Origin: Mycteria americana | Taxonomy: Eukaryota; Chordata; Aves; Ciconiiformes; Ciconiidae | Length of the DNA stretch: 64,000 bases | Reading direction: 5' to 3' | Assembly: GCF_035582795.1 (NCBI RefSeq) | Contig: NC_134367.1 | Span: 7,426,062-7,490,061, forward strand | Shown here: piece after piece, positions 11,601-24,831 of the stretch | Numbering within the stretch: position 1 is the first letter of the stretch | Layout: each line of letters begins with the position of its first letter | The notes under the pieces: model-generated | What the model was told of the DNA's origin: nothing | Databases searched by the model: none | What the model saw: the letters and a program-made list of their open reading frames with translations, nothing else | Made by a program: the position numbers and the translations under genes

Positions 11601-14600
11601 AAACTGAGACATGTAACTTTGGTCTGAGGTAATCAAAAGACAGTGAATCTCTCACTTTCTGTTCAAGAAATCTTTTAAATATTTTGCAAGATTCAAACTT
11701 ATATTGTTTTGTGACCTGAGCTTAGTCAAAGCACCAACAAAGTAAAACCTACTCAGTGTGATGAATGAGTGAGGAATACAGCTCTGAAGAAAGATTTCTT
11801 TATTGCATTTTCAATATTTCAGCCTCCTTGTTATATTAAGAAAATTCCTTGTTTTATGCATTAACATTAAACCAAATGTTTTTCAATGAAAATAATGCCA
11901 TCAACAATAATAGCCATAAATGAGAATCTTTTGTTATGTATCCTATGTATACATTCAGGCTGAGCTGCCAAGAAGCAATATATTACCTGAATTCACTGTC
12001 AGTGGCTTGAAGGAAATAATCGACACAGGTTAAGATTCCATTTAGCTAATGAGCTTACCCGGACAGTAAGATTGTCCCATTGAGATTAAGCCACTACTCT
12101 GTATTTCAAGGTTACAGCCAGTGAAATTATGCGAAGCATGTGGATATGGAGAGTTTTAATTTGGTCATTTTCAGTCATAGGTGATGAGTGCCTCTACACA
12201 TTTTTCTACAGACTTTGAAATCTGTTGACAATGTAGAATGATCAAGATTTACAGTGCTTGAAGAGACAGTTGAAATAGGGTAATTCAGCAAAATTTTATG
12301 GCAGAAGTTGAAAAAAGTAAAGCACTAAAATTGAAAGTTATGATTGTGAGCTTTTGGAAGACAGTAGAGAGTGTTTGTTCATGCATGTGAATGCAGGTGT
12401 AACAAAATTTATTTCTACATCTGTAATAATAATGAAAAAACCCCAACCCAACATGTGGTTTGTTAAAAGTATTTATGGCCTATAGTGCAAGATCGCAGCC
12501 AGCAGAAGATTTTTGGCTTTGTGGTTCCCAAAGGGAAAGAGAGAACTAATGTGTCTTCATATGAAAAGAGCATGAGTAATGAATTGACAGGCACAATGAT
12601 AGTGGATCGGATTCTTCCGTAGAACTTTTCTCTTGGATGACTGTGTATGGACAACGTCTTTTGGAGGATGCCCCATGTCCAGTGTGCAGGGTGAGCTTGG
12701 TCATGAGAATAAGTCTGAATGGCTTTTAACTGACCAGGCACTTAGTGCTTCTGTAATTCTACATAATTCATTTTATGATTGTGTTTCTACCTCTTCTTCC
12801 CACTGGGGAACTTTCAGACACGTCAATCTGCATCCCTCAGGAAAGCTGATTTTACATCTTTTTAGGTACATTTCCCAGTTCAGGATGTTCCCAGAGGAGT
12901 CTTGCCCCAGGTAAGAAGCTCTTAATAAATAATGTACACCGCAACACCCATTTCTCTCCTTCCTCTCTCCCAAGACAGATGGATGATTGGCTTTCCTCCA
13001 CATCTGCATCTTTCCAAGTTTCACAAGTCTTTGCAGTTCTCCAGCCCCAAGGAAGAACATTTAGCCACCTGCAACTAGAATTTATGGAGAGCTGTTGCTG
13101 AGCTTAGAGCGTTGAATGAAGGGAAGAGGCCTTCATTATCATCACCATGTTTACACATGTTCTTGAGCCATTGTGCATCCCCTACTGACCTTTCTCTTAT
13201 TTACATGCTTTGCTTTTCAGGCTGACTTGTTTTCCCCTTTACTTGGCACATGGTGCATACAGTGATAGGGCTATTTTTGTAATTGCCCAGCATGATGTTC
13301 ACTTCCCCAGTTATGCCTCTGTTTCACTTTATAGCTGGTGGAGTGGGTCTTGGTCAGAACAAAATCTTTTGAAATACAAGGCTTAGTTGCAGGGTTTCAT
13401 ACTTTCATTACTTCTGAACTTAAAGGATTCTTCATTAATCATGTATAATGAGCCTTTATCAGTCACTGACTGTAGTTTTGTGTCTCAAGTGGGTAGAGAA
13501 GAAAACTCTAGAAAATTGCCACGTAGTTTGTTAGAGATCTATTCTGAGAGAGACATTCAGTATCAAATCAGGTAACTGTGCAACATCTGGATGAAAGATA
13601 CTAATAAATCACAAAGGTTTAGTAGGTTCCCTGAGTCAGTAAGGTAGACCGTTGGTCTGTATTTTGGACCTCGCACCTAAAGGGAATTTTGGGAATAGAT
13701 CTCTTAATCTTTGTGCAAAATGACAAAGAACTTCATGAAATGTCAAGTAAACAGTGCAATTACCAAAACCTGACTGTTGCACAGAACATATTTCAGTCAT
13801 AGTTGGTGGATACAGTGTATGGCATAGCATACCTTTTAAATTATGAATAATGTTTACATTGCATCAAACATAATCCTACATTAGTGAAAATATTAAACAT
13901 TTAGAAAATAGATATGTATTGAGAATAGATCTGAAAATAGAGGTGTGAAGGTCTTTTTGGTTTGTAAAAGGGGCTACACAGAGGCTTAGCATCCTAAAAT
14001 CAGAGGCTGGTGTGAAAGTCTTGCTCTTTCTGCACCAATCTTGCAAAACGTATCAAGAAAGGGATCTTAGTGTAAGGTTTTGCATTCATGGAGGCAATTT
14101 GCAACACCTAAGTGTGTTCCTCTGAAGCATCTGAACATCCTTGTTCCTGAATTGCAAGTCATTATCTTAGATTCATCAGCGTGTAGAGAACCTGCCTGTC
14201 TGCCTGCAGTTCTGGTCCCCAAAGCTAAGGAAAGCTTTAGAGAAAGTGTAACAGGGAAGAAAAAAAAATAATCTTGTATAAGCAACAGAAGCTAAGAGGA
14301 GAAGATGACAGGGTTAAGATAAGTAGCCTAGAAGAGGAAAGGTCTGAGAGTAAATTGTATCAGTCTATAAATAGCTTTGAGGCAATAATAATGTAAACGA
14401 AGTAAGGGAATTATTCACAGCCTCAGAAGGTGACAGAATGAGAAATCAAAGCTGGAAGCTAAGGCAGGAAAAGCTGAGATGGGACTTTCTGAACTAGAGG
14501 AACAATCAGGCTTTGGAAGAGATCTCAGGGGGAGAAGTTAGGGCATGACTTATCAGATATTCAAGAACAGATTAGCTAATCCACTAGCAGAAGTTATTTA

Positions 14601-17389
14601 CAACTGGAAATACTGCTAAATGGCCACTTTTAGTCCTGATATCTGATTTTCTGAACAATTTCCTAATACAAACGTTGGCAGTATCTCACCTTAGGACCTA
14701 CCAGTGCTGCTGGGGAAATGAGTGCAGACCTCGCTGTACAGACAGCTAGATTGTATACACTGAAACCAGCTTCAAAAGACCTGTCATAGAGTGAAACTCC
14801 ATTTCTAGTGGAGTTGTTTCAAAATCCAAAGTTGGTGCAATGCAGTGGCATGTATAGATGCCAAGTTAAACTTCGTTATGAAAGAAGTAGCTTTGCTTTC
14901 TCAGTTATTAGATGAGCTTTTGAGAGAGGTATCATTTTGCAACCACTGGAGTTCAAGCTGAAATAAAGTGCTATAATTTCTGCCATAGACGATTTCTTGG
15001 AATAAAATATTTTCAGTTATGTTATTGAGCTTTTGAGAATACAATAATAAATCTGGAATCTCAAAGTGATTAAATTAAAATATACCAAATAACCACAGGG
15101 AAATGACATGAGAAAATTACCTTTAGCAAAAAAATTGTTAGTGGTTTGTGATTTACATTTTCATTCGTAGGAATTATATTTCTAATAGAGTTAAATTTAC
15201 AAAGATATCAATAGACTTTTAGTGATACTGACTCAAAATAACTGAAATTCGATTGTCATCGCAAAGCTTAGGTGTATTCATTATATAGAAAGATATTCCT
15301 ACTACTGAAGGTGTGTCCTATTAAGAAATTATTTCAAGCGTAGTTTTTGGTGTATGTTTTATATTTATTGTTTCAGTTTGTTGGCAGTAGAATTGTATTC
15401 ACACTTAAAGTCCTGACACTAATCTATGCTTATTATAGAGCAAGAAATCACAGGCTAGTTTTCTCCTTTCTTTAGGGGGCCAGATTCCTTCCTGCTGAAA
15501 ATAGGTACACACCTCCTCAGAAGTCCATGGTCTACATCTATTTCCAGTTTCTAATGTAAAAAAGGGTCTTGCGTTTCCTATTTGTCTTGCATGGTTTCCA
15601 CTACAGCAGCCTTACCAGCCTGGCTGGAGCTGCACCCAGTTTACAGTGCCTGCCACAGAGGTCTGGGTCCACAGGGAAGAAGGAAAGTAGGCAGGGGGTG
15701 GGCTGCTCTCTGGCTTAGCGATGAGACAAACCAGGAGCAACCCCACTGAGATCAGGGGGCTGGCCATGCTCTGAAACTGTGATAGAAGTAAAAGGAGAAA
15801 GCATCTTTTCGGCTTTATAGGAGCACGTGGGACCCAAGAAATGCCAGATGTATTGATCACTTTCTAGGGGCTAGTTCTCCAGCTCTGACTTAGACCTTGA
15901 GCTAAGAGGATCCCTCTTGCTGAGAGGAGGTACCAACTGCAGTAAGGCTTTAACTCGACCAGTAGCATAAAGGCGAGGAAGGCTGAATGCCACTTTGTTC
16001 CTGTTGCTGAGTGATTTCAGCTTCCTCCATGTTCTGCTTCATTATATTCTTTTTAAAATGCGCTTAACTTTCCCAATGGCCTACTGAACAACACAGCTGA
16101 AGGGTCAGTAATAGCACGTTGGTGTTGCAAGCAACATGCAAAGCTGTATACAGCTATAAGAAATGAATACAGAACTTTCTAGAGTACTTATTACTGCCCT
16201 TTTTCAGTATACCGGAGCTCAAAGTGTCATGGAAGATCTGAGTATGATTTTTAATGAACCTTATAGGTCAGAGCGGTGGGAGAGTTCATAAACTGCTACA
16301 GTCTTGTAACTCACAGTACGAAATTCAATTGTTAGTGCCCATAAATGTTTCCAATACATTGTGTGTCAGTGCAACGTCCTGGAACTGCAATCAACAATGT
16401 AAGAGAAAATTTATGGAATGAACCTGTACATAACTGTGTAAGTTCTCAAGTGGTGTTGCTGAGTTAATATGTTGTTAATATATAACACTGGGTTATGAAG
16501 CAGTAAAGAACCTAACATACTGGCTGCACTTAACACCAGGGGACACTTTGCTGTCAGCGTATTAGAACAACAGACTGGCTATTTTCATTTTTCTCTGCCT
16601 TTTTTTATTCCTCTAAACACACAACCAGATGAATGGCATCACGGGCAGACTTTATTTTCTGCACTTTGTTATCTGAATGTGCTTTCAAATAAAGCAAGAG
16701 AAAGAATTGATATTGTTACCTGTTGTTTTGTCTCTGGGTTTTGATTACAAAGTTGTATGTTTTCACGTCAAGGCTGGCCTTTGGTGCCATTGCAATGCAA
16801 GCCATAACCCACGTGTGTCTGTAGTCAAGTGCTTTGCCATGACTTGAGTGGCTGCAGAAAGAGGGTGAGGCCCGTTTCGGTGCAATGAGAAGCACCCAAA
16901 GCCTGAGGTTAAGAAGTTGTTTGTCCTTGTCTCTGCCACCCTGATTAAAAGGATTCTCTAAATAAAGAACAAAACACTTTCTCCACTTCTTTTTCCCTCT
17001 GCCCCGAAGATCCCAAAAGACAGCTGGCAGCTCTGGCCAAGGGATCCTGCAAAGCTTCAGGAGGTACCATGGTTTGGGCATCGCGGCTTAGTGGAGTGCT
17101 ACCTGGAGAGGTTTTTAATTTGCTGTTCCCTGAGGGGACATGAAAGTGGGATGTTCTCCTTCTTACTAGTAGTTTTGCCCTGTTCTTCTTCGAGACGACT
17201 GGGGGGAGTTGAAAACTGGGAAGAGGGGGACAGTTTCTGCTCTTAGCAGCTGTTGACATTTGGGTCGGGTGTGGGCTGGTAGCTACTGCCAGGATGGGTT
17301 CGTTTATGCAACTGAATAGCAGTGTCACAGGGAAAAGGCAAAACTGTGGGGGTTAATTAGGTGGGATGAGCAGGAAGTGCGTGACGCCA
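8626..17389. other. Gene-free stretch downstream of OPN5
   Basis: This is about 8.8 kb of AT-rich sequence. Open frames here are short, overlap on both strands, and match no family I know. I see no clear interspersed repeat. The part from about 15.6 kb onward becomes more GC-rich, leading into the CpG-dense patch at 17.39 kb. Confidence 0.6.
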
Positions 17390-17580
17390 GGGAGCAGCGG
17401 GCAGGCAGGCAGGGCTGCCGGGCTCGCCTGCACTGCAGCGGTGCTCCTGCTGCCGCCCCCAGCCACGCAGCACATCGCTCCTGGGTGCTGCTCACGGAGC
17501 GACGGCTGCAAGGGAGAGCCCAGAGAAACTCTGTCTGGAGTCGGTCCTCCTGCTCTGTGCTCCGCAGTCGGGCTGCCCTG
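17390..17580. promoter_or_regulatory. Isolated CpG-dense, GC-rich patch; candidate promoter
   Basis: About 15 CpG dinucleotides fall between 17380 and 17575, in sequence with clearly higher GC than its AT-rich surroundings. This is like a small CpG island. No coding gene begins here, so it could mark the start of an unannotated non-coding RNA or a distal regulatory element. Overlapping open frames on both strands (17353-17667) are explained by the GC content. It is small for a CpG island and could also be the remnant of a GC-rich insertion. Confidence 0.35.
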
Positions 17581-20500
17581 GCTCAAGTACAATGTCCTCA
17601 ACACCCTGCAGGGTTTTCAGGAGGGTGGCTCAGCCTCCACATGAAGGGACAGTATGAGGAAGGATAGAGGATGGTCTGTGCTACGGGAAGCAAACCAAAG
17701 GATGCTATGCTGCTGCTTCAGACACTGCTCTGATTAGCGGTCATGCTGCTGGCTTGACCAGAGGGTGGAAAATGAGCTGGAGCCTCCCTGGAGCAACAGC
17801 AGTGCTGAGGTTGGATTCCCATGGCTTGGCGGGGTTGGTGGGCTGCACAAGTGGGCAGTCCAGCTGTGGATAGCAAGGGAAGGAAGTCAGCACTCTTCAC
17901 CTTCCTTTTCCTGTTCTGACAAAAGGTGCACAGTGGAAAACCTTGCCAGGCAATGCTGGTAAAGTGATATGGGCAGGCAGAGGCTGCAACAACCCTCAGG
18001 AGCTTTTCCTCCCAGACTCATCCTCTCCCCTTCAGCAGTAATCTCTCCATAAATCCGGCCAGCCAAGGCTCAGAAACTGCAGGAGATTACACCAGTGTAA
18101 AGCTGAATGCTGGGTGGTATTCACTGCATATGGCAGTGTTTCAATCTCATTTTGCTCTGCTCCCACAGTGAGCTCAGCTACAGTGAAAAATGTGGGAGGA
18201 ATGATGGGAGGAATGGCAAGCGAAGGGATTGAGCTGGAACATAGTGCCACGCTGCTGCCTGCACTCCTGGCACGCCATGTCTGCACTGTACATGCACAGC
18301 TCCAAGTGCCCTGTCTCAGAGGAAACAGTGGAAGAGGGAAAGATCTGGTGAAGGGCAGCAAAACCCTGTTACAAGACATGGAACAGCTTCTGTACGATGA
18401 CAGGTTAAATGGACTTGCCTTGGAAGAGGGGGAAGTCTGATGGGATCCGGTATGGATCACAGCACGGAAAGGGTGAAAGGAACGGATTTACAATTTTTTC
18501 ATGGCACAGAAGTTGGAAGGCACCAGATGAAACGCCACAGTGTAAACTGGCAGGCTTGATGCAAGCAAAGGACGTGCGTCAGGCCAGCAGCACGCCATTA
18601 GGGGGGCACTCATCCTGCAGCAGAATTTGGGCCGCTGTCCGATTGCGCAGAGGCCCTCTGTGAGCATACAAAGGCAAAGGTACAAAGTGACTTTTCTGTA
18701 GGAGCCACAGGAGCTCTTCCTGGCAGGGTCTGGCCCCACAGAGGTGACATAAAGCATGTTACCTGACAAAGCATTCAAGGACGCTTAAACAGACTTGCTT
18801 TAATGGCCTTGGTGAGGGGTGCTCCTCCCTGCATCGTATGGGTCTACTGAAACAGAGCACTGCGCTTTGATTTCATTGATGCAGGTTTAGATCCAATGAC
18901 AAGTATTTCAAGGCACTGAAGAAGGTGTTTTGTCTTTCTTTGAAGGTCATGCTTATAAATGGCATAAAAATAGTTCTGTGAGTGAATCAGGGGTTATTTC
19001 TATTGGCTTCTTCAAAGCCAGAATAAAGGAACAAAATTTTTTTGCCTTTATTTCATAGCTGTTACTTTGATATACTGAAAAAGAAACAACAGGTTTTGTA
19101 AAAAAAATTATGAGCAAAAAAATATTTTTGGATCAGTAGGAAGACTATAAGATCAGAGAGCACGCCATAACAGATGCACTCTCCATGGAGATTTGGAGAT
19201 TAGTGAGGAGCTTTCTGCTTATGGTAAGCTTTTTCTGTAGTTGAAGCTGAAAATAAAAGAAGAATTTAATCAGGATTTAAAAAGGGAAGAGGTTCTGGTG
19301 CATGTAAAACTTACGTGTGGCTGTTAAAACAACCAGGGTTTGCAGCTAGCAATCAAACAGGGGTTTGAATCTCAATGTAAGAGATTGGTTTCACTGTTGT
19401 ATTAAACTAGGGCTCGCTCTTTATCCAAGTTTGATTTTCAGGAATAAAATACTGTGAACTATGAGTACTTCTATGACGTGGTGCTGGAGCAACCCTAGAT
19501 CTCACAGAGTCAGTGTTTTGGGCCAACCCTGAGTTTTTAAAACCCTCACCACATGAGAGCTCTCCCTGCTTGGCAGTAGCTGCAGTCCCCAAGGGTGCAG
19601 GGCTGCAGTACGTGGGCATCTGGTCAGACCAGAAAAAAGGCTCATAAAATTGTTGTGTAATAAGAAAACAAGTTTGTGTGAACCCATCTTTAGTTTTACT
19701 GACATTACCCCAGGAGTTCAGTAGGTAGAAAGGATGGTGGAGTGGTGAAGGCAAGTCATCTTTTAGGTACAGAATGTTTAAAAAAGATGGATATTCACTT
19801 GCAGAAGGCAGTCCCCTTTTAGGATATTTCAGGGTAGTCACCACAATTTAAGTTTTGATTTAGATTTTTTTCCCCAATTCCTTCTCTTTACTTTTAACTG
19901 TTAAATAAGACAACAACAAAATCAGAAAGGGAGGTGACCCGGTTGGACAAAGTTTGAAGTGGGTCACTCACTGACCTTGTTTCTCTGGACTATTATTTTT
20001 TATAATTTGACTCTTCTAATTTTGATTTTGTGCTGATAGATAAGGGAGAACTTTTGATTCCAGCTATGCTGGCTATAAATAACTTTTCAGAATTTCTTTC
20101 TTCTTAACATATTCAGAAGTACGCTGCTGTGTTTCCACTTATCTTGATATTTTGTGGAAAATAGTGTGCATAATTTTTCCACTTGGAATGGTGCATACTT
20201 GATTTTAAAAGAGTATTTTAAAACCATGTAAAGCAAATGACACATACTTGCCTATCAGAAGGAAAGCTGTGATGGGCTTAAAGGCTACATACATCCAGTG
20301 GCAGTCAAATCTTAGGCTTTAGTAAAATTCTGCTCTTTGCCTAAATGCGTCACCTGTATACCAAGCGTAATAATGATGTTTGTCCCATTTTCTATTATGA
20401 CCTTTGAAAGCTTTTCTTGACATCCAGAATAGCAAGTAGTGTAGGGTGCACGCAGAGCAAATGGATGATGAAGGTTCAAGAGTCTCTTCCCTCACATTGG

Positions 20501-22803
20501 GAAAAAGAATTTTAATCAGGTTCTGCTGTATTTCAAAGATGCTTGACCACATGCCTGTACGGTTAGTTTCTCTGTTTTTCTCTGGCCCAATTACTATTGA
20601 ATTGTTTAGCCAAAGTGAGTTGCCCTTCTGAAGAGACTGGGAAGTAGAAATTGAGACTCACATCCATATCTTTCCAAGAAATATTCTTTCTCCTCATCAA
20701 CCTAAAGATGACCTTCGTGCAAAAAGGATTCTTGTCCAAGGAATTAGACTGTAACCTTGAAAGAACTACCCCAAAACCATGTGCAAAGTTTTTTGATATG
20801 GATGCCAGTCTCAATTTTTACTTCTTTGAATGTCGTCTTCACTGAATTCACTCTCAGTGACCAGTATCTTAAACTATGAAATCAGTCTTTGCTAAAATTA
20901 TTTCCTAGGACAATGTCTTCATTACCATTGTGAAAGAAAAGTCTTTTAGCAAGGGACTTGTTCATTTAATTAGAGATGAATCTTGCAATACTTAGAATTT
21001 ATCCTGGAATAATTCTGTGGGTTTTGAAATCCCTTAGTGGAGTGCCTGCAAAGGTGTTTAGGGTTTTGTATGAATCAATAGCCACAGGATGTAGTTTTGT
21101 GCCTACCTCAGGAGCCAACATGAATTGCTGCTATATGAAGAAGAAAGTCAGAAGAAAAAAAAAAGAACAGAGGGGAAAAAAGAATAAAATGATACTCTAG
21201 CTGAAAGCAGTTTGCTGCTCTGTACCATACCTGCAGTAAGGTAAATCTGGGGTTAATGGAAAAAAATAAAAGTTTTGGTTTTGAAGTCTTATTGATGTTT
21301 ATGCAAAGGAAGTGGAATAAAGTATAAAGACATCATGAATGATGCAGAGATAAAACTGCCATTTTTAAATAAGATAGGGTTTGAAGTTGAAGCTTTGAAG
21401 TTTTCTATTCCTGTTCCATTCTCGTCCAATGCATAGTCTTCCAGAAGGTGCGAAATATCCACTGGATTTTAGTCATATGGAGATTTGCATAGAAATTGGT
21501 TAGCATTAATGCTCTAACGCATCACAGTCATCTCTGAGCAGACAGTAAGCCACGTAGGATTTTGAAAAGAGAGTGAGAAGATGATGATGTCAGCTTCCGT
21601 GGTGTGTTGAACTGGACTTGAGGCTTACAAGAGTGAAATGCAGTTGCTTATCCACTGGTCACGCCAAGCTCTCCCTCTTCATGGTCTACCACTGGGGCAC
21701 TGGTGCATGTGCAGGACCTGCATACTCACCACCCGCCTCTTTTCTACCACTCCTGTGGCACTACATGAACAGAGAAACCTCAGAGTACAGAACATATGAT
21801 TACAAGCCCAATATTGGATATACTTTGACTGAACTCTGCTGAGCAGAAATAGAAGTATACCAAGCTGGCTTTACATCTGTTTTGTGCTTCCCTTGTACAT
21901 AGCTTGAAGGGTGGGACGGCTGCATGGCCATGCTAACTCTTCCAAGGTCACAATGACTCCCAAAGACAAGCAAGCAAAAATATCTGCAGCATGCTAATAT
22001 TCTGGCTGCACTCCAACACCCCAATTTTTTTGCTGGCTGCCATTGTCTCCATCTCATGAGGGAACTACCTTTATTCCAAAGGTTTCTCTCAGTTTCAGAG
22101 TCAGTTTGACTCATTTATATTGCTAGATTGGGCAATAGTCCATTGGCTACACCATTAGGTAACTACGCAGTTTCTTATCACTCATTCCTCTTCCATCTGT
22201 ACAGAGATTGGGTTAAGACAAACAACCCTCCAGGGATGCTACTGGGATTAATACCAGAAAGGGCTGTATGGCACTAAGGCAAGGTATAGCACAATAAAAG
22301 TGATGTTGAGTACCATAAACCTCACCCACTTTTGGTGCCATAGCCAGAGCCTGTTGCTCCTAGAGCTTTTGCTTCAAGATCTGAAGGAACAAAAGCAAGA
22401 AATCAGCCTGCACTGCTATTTACAGAAAAGCTGTATCTCACCAAGGAATGACAGCAAGAGGAAGGTTTTCACGACAGCAAGAGGAAGGTTTTCACCTGAG
22501 TGGCTGCATAGAAAGAGATATCATCAAGTAACAGATTTGTTTCCGCATAGATAGGCATATAGGGACTTATATTGAGTACTGTCAAAGCTCTGCTGGGAAT
22601 ATATCCTCAGCCTGCCATGTTTATACTGCTAACATCAGTGACAGGGATGCTTTCAGGGATGCATTAAGCTCTGCTATATTTGAAACAAGGATACACCATT
22701 CTGTGGAAATACAATGGGCATGTAACTGGGCTTAAGCCTTTTGAAGAAAAAGGGTTTAGTGGACAGGTGACAAGGCATTCAGGTTTGGCATGGGGAGTGC
22801 CTT
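17581..22803. other. Gene-free stretch, moderately GC-rich then AT-rich
   Basis: The first 1.2 kb is GC-richer and contains several 80-140 codon open frames on both strands (for example 18032-18460 minus and 18114-18440 plus) that overlap each other and match no family I know. A 23-bp duplication lies at 22450-22495. No other element is recognised. Confidence 0.55.
22450..22495. repeat. 23-bp perfect tandem duplication
   Basis: Positions 22450-22472 and 22473-22495 are identical; each copy begins GACAGCAAGAGG and ends TTTTCAC. Perfect identity suggests a recent event. Confidence 0.9.
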
Positions 22804-23080
22804 CACAGAATCACAGAATCACAGAATCGTATAGGTTGGAAAAGACCTTTAAGATCATCGAGTCCAACCATAAACCTAACACTGCCAAGACCACCACTAA
22901 ACCATGTCCCTAAGTGCCACATCTACACATCTTTCAAATACCTCCAGGGATGGGGACTCAACCACTTCCCTGGGCAGCCTGTTCCAATGCTTGATAACCC
23001 TTTCAGTGAAGTAAAATTTCCTAATACCCAGTCTAAACCTCCCCTGGCGCAACTTGAGGCCATTTCCTCTTGTCCTATCA
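22804..23080 (-). mobile_element. CR1 LINE 3' end, minus strand
   Basis: The left end shows three CACAGAAT octamers in complement, then the GGTTGGAAAAGACC block. The minus strand encodes the ORF2 C-terminus (22897 to about 23080), with [18 protein letters not shown]. The CR1 match stops at about 23080, so the element is strongly 5'-truncated. It is close in sequence to the copies at 7024 and 51757, so they likely belong to one subfamily. Confidence 0.93.
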
Positions 23081-24749
23081 AGAGAGGGTCCACTGAGATA
23101 AGAAAAGAAGCCATAAATTCTTGTAGTCAAACATGGCCTTTTCAGAAGGTTTTGCTTTGTTCTTCTGTAGCTCCACTTTCATTTTTCCCTTCTCTGCAAA
23201 ATTCTCCCCGTCCTCATTTGTTGCAATGTTTCATTAATTTTCTTATTCTCTGTGCAGACACAAGCCAGGATAATGCTTTTACTACATTATAGTCTCATTT
23301 TTTAAATGTTGCTGTCAACCTGGCTTTTGTAGAATAGCTTATATGTTTTGCTTAAATATTGCAAGCCTGTTTATATCAGCAAGTAGCATTTTTTTTGGCT
23401 TGGGTAAATGCTGAAAGATATACCAGTGGGAAAAAAAAAATGCTTCAGACAAATAAAAAGTGACAGTGGATATCTTATGAAGAGCTGTTTATTAGGATTT
23501 CAGTCTTGAAGGCTTCCAAAAAGAAAAAAAAAGAAGGTGGTGTAATTCATCTTCAAAGAGATCAGTTTATTATATTTGCTTACCTCCATCTAAAGCTCCT
23601 TTGCTTGTTAAAGGATGACAGCTGGCTGAGAAGGAAGTAGTGGGGAAGCTAGGGAAGGACAGGGTGTTCTTCTGTTTCCGTATACCAAACAAGTCTAGTG
23701 CTCCTCCAAGGTCAAGTTCAGCACAAGGCAGGAGAGTGTGACACCTCCAAAAGATTTGTATTAATAAAAGGGGCATACTTGGCAAAGCAGTGTTGCTGGA
23801 AGAGAAAAATATAGACTCTCAAGCCTATGAAAGTGCTTAAGTATGGAAAGTTACTGTCCAGAGAAAAATCTCTTTGCCAATCACAAATAGATTTCTTTCC
23901 TCCTCTGCTGTTAATAGGGACCATGTGTATGCCAGAAGCAAAGGAAGCATCAATAAACTTAGAGGCATACCACAGTGAAGACTGTGTTCATTCAAACAGA
24001 TTGATATTCAAGGTACTGCCATCTAGATGGCATCAAAAGCTGAACGGAAATACCTACATTTAATGTGCATGTAATTATTAACATTAACCCCTTTAGGATG
24101 CCTGCCCTACTATTGCTAGAAATCTAGGGTAAAATCCAAATGAAGTGACGTCAGTTCCCAGTAGATGTTTTCAAGGTTTCCCTGAACATGCCATTTCTGC
24201 TCTTGGAGCTTTCGCTGCAACGCCCACAAAGCCAGAGTAAGTCTCTAATGCCTTTTGGGCTGTGTATCAGCTCCTTCCAGAGCTGGATCCACTGTTGATA
24301 GAGGAGACTGAGGGCACACGTCCTGGGGACAGCCAACTTTCATCAGCAAGTCTAAGCTGCCTCCTCACTGTGGTGTGGGGATACATCAAGACACACCAGC
24401 AGGTTAAGCAATGGCAGCTGGCTGCTAACTTTAATATAGGGTGGCAACGAGCAGCTTTTTCAGCAGCAGCTGAGTGTGAGCACTCTTCCTCCATCCCAGA
24501 GCAAAGTCACTGCAATTACTGTGTCAAATTACTGGGCCTGGCAGATGTTTCAGAGGAGACTCGGTTTGCAGTATATAAATACAGAACATAAATAAGAAAT
24601 AAATAAACAATAGAAAACAGGATAATCTGTTTTAAGTACTGATCTTGATTAAGAGTTGAAACAAATTATGGAGGGAAGGGGTAGATTCCCCATTCCTTGA
24701 TGTCTTTAGTTCAAACCTGAGTGCCTTTAAGGAAAATAGTTTAGTTTGA
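23081..24749. other. Gene-free stretch
   Basis: This is AT-rich sequence with A-runs near 23431-23440 and 23521-23535. A 109-codon open frame at 24262-24591 has an overlapping frame on the other strand and no family likeness. Nothing else is seen. Confidence 0.5.
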
Positions 24750-24831
24750 GGTAGTCCTGCGAGGAGCAGGGAGTTGGATTTGATGATCCTTATGGGTCCC
24801 TTCCAACTCAAGATATTCTATGATTCTATGG
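24750..24831 (+). mobile_element. Short CR1 3' end, plus strand
   Basis: GAGTTGGATTTGATGATCC, then GGGTCCCTTCCAACTCA and ATTCTATGATTCTATGG form the terminal ~80 bp of a CR1 with its octamer tail. Its tail octamer (ATTCTATG) differs from that of the other copies (ATTCTGTG), so it is a different CR1 subfamily. Confidence 0.88.

Noticed and set aside
16716..17328. Two overlapping minus-strand frames of 121 and 127 codons
   Set aside because: Different frames over the same bases, no motif, no splice or conservation evidence visible; likely chance in a GC-richer area.
18032..18460. 142-codon minus frame with a 108-codon plus frame opposite
   Set aside because: Neither has a recognisable domain and they occupy the same bases on both strands, as expected from local base composition.
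19407..19844. 145-codon minus-strand frame
   Set aside because: No family likeness and no supporting exon signals; chance frame.
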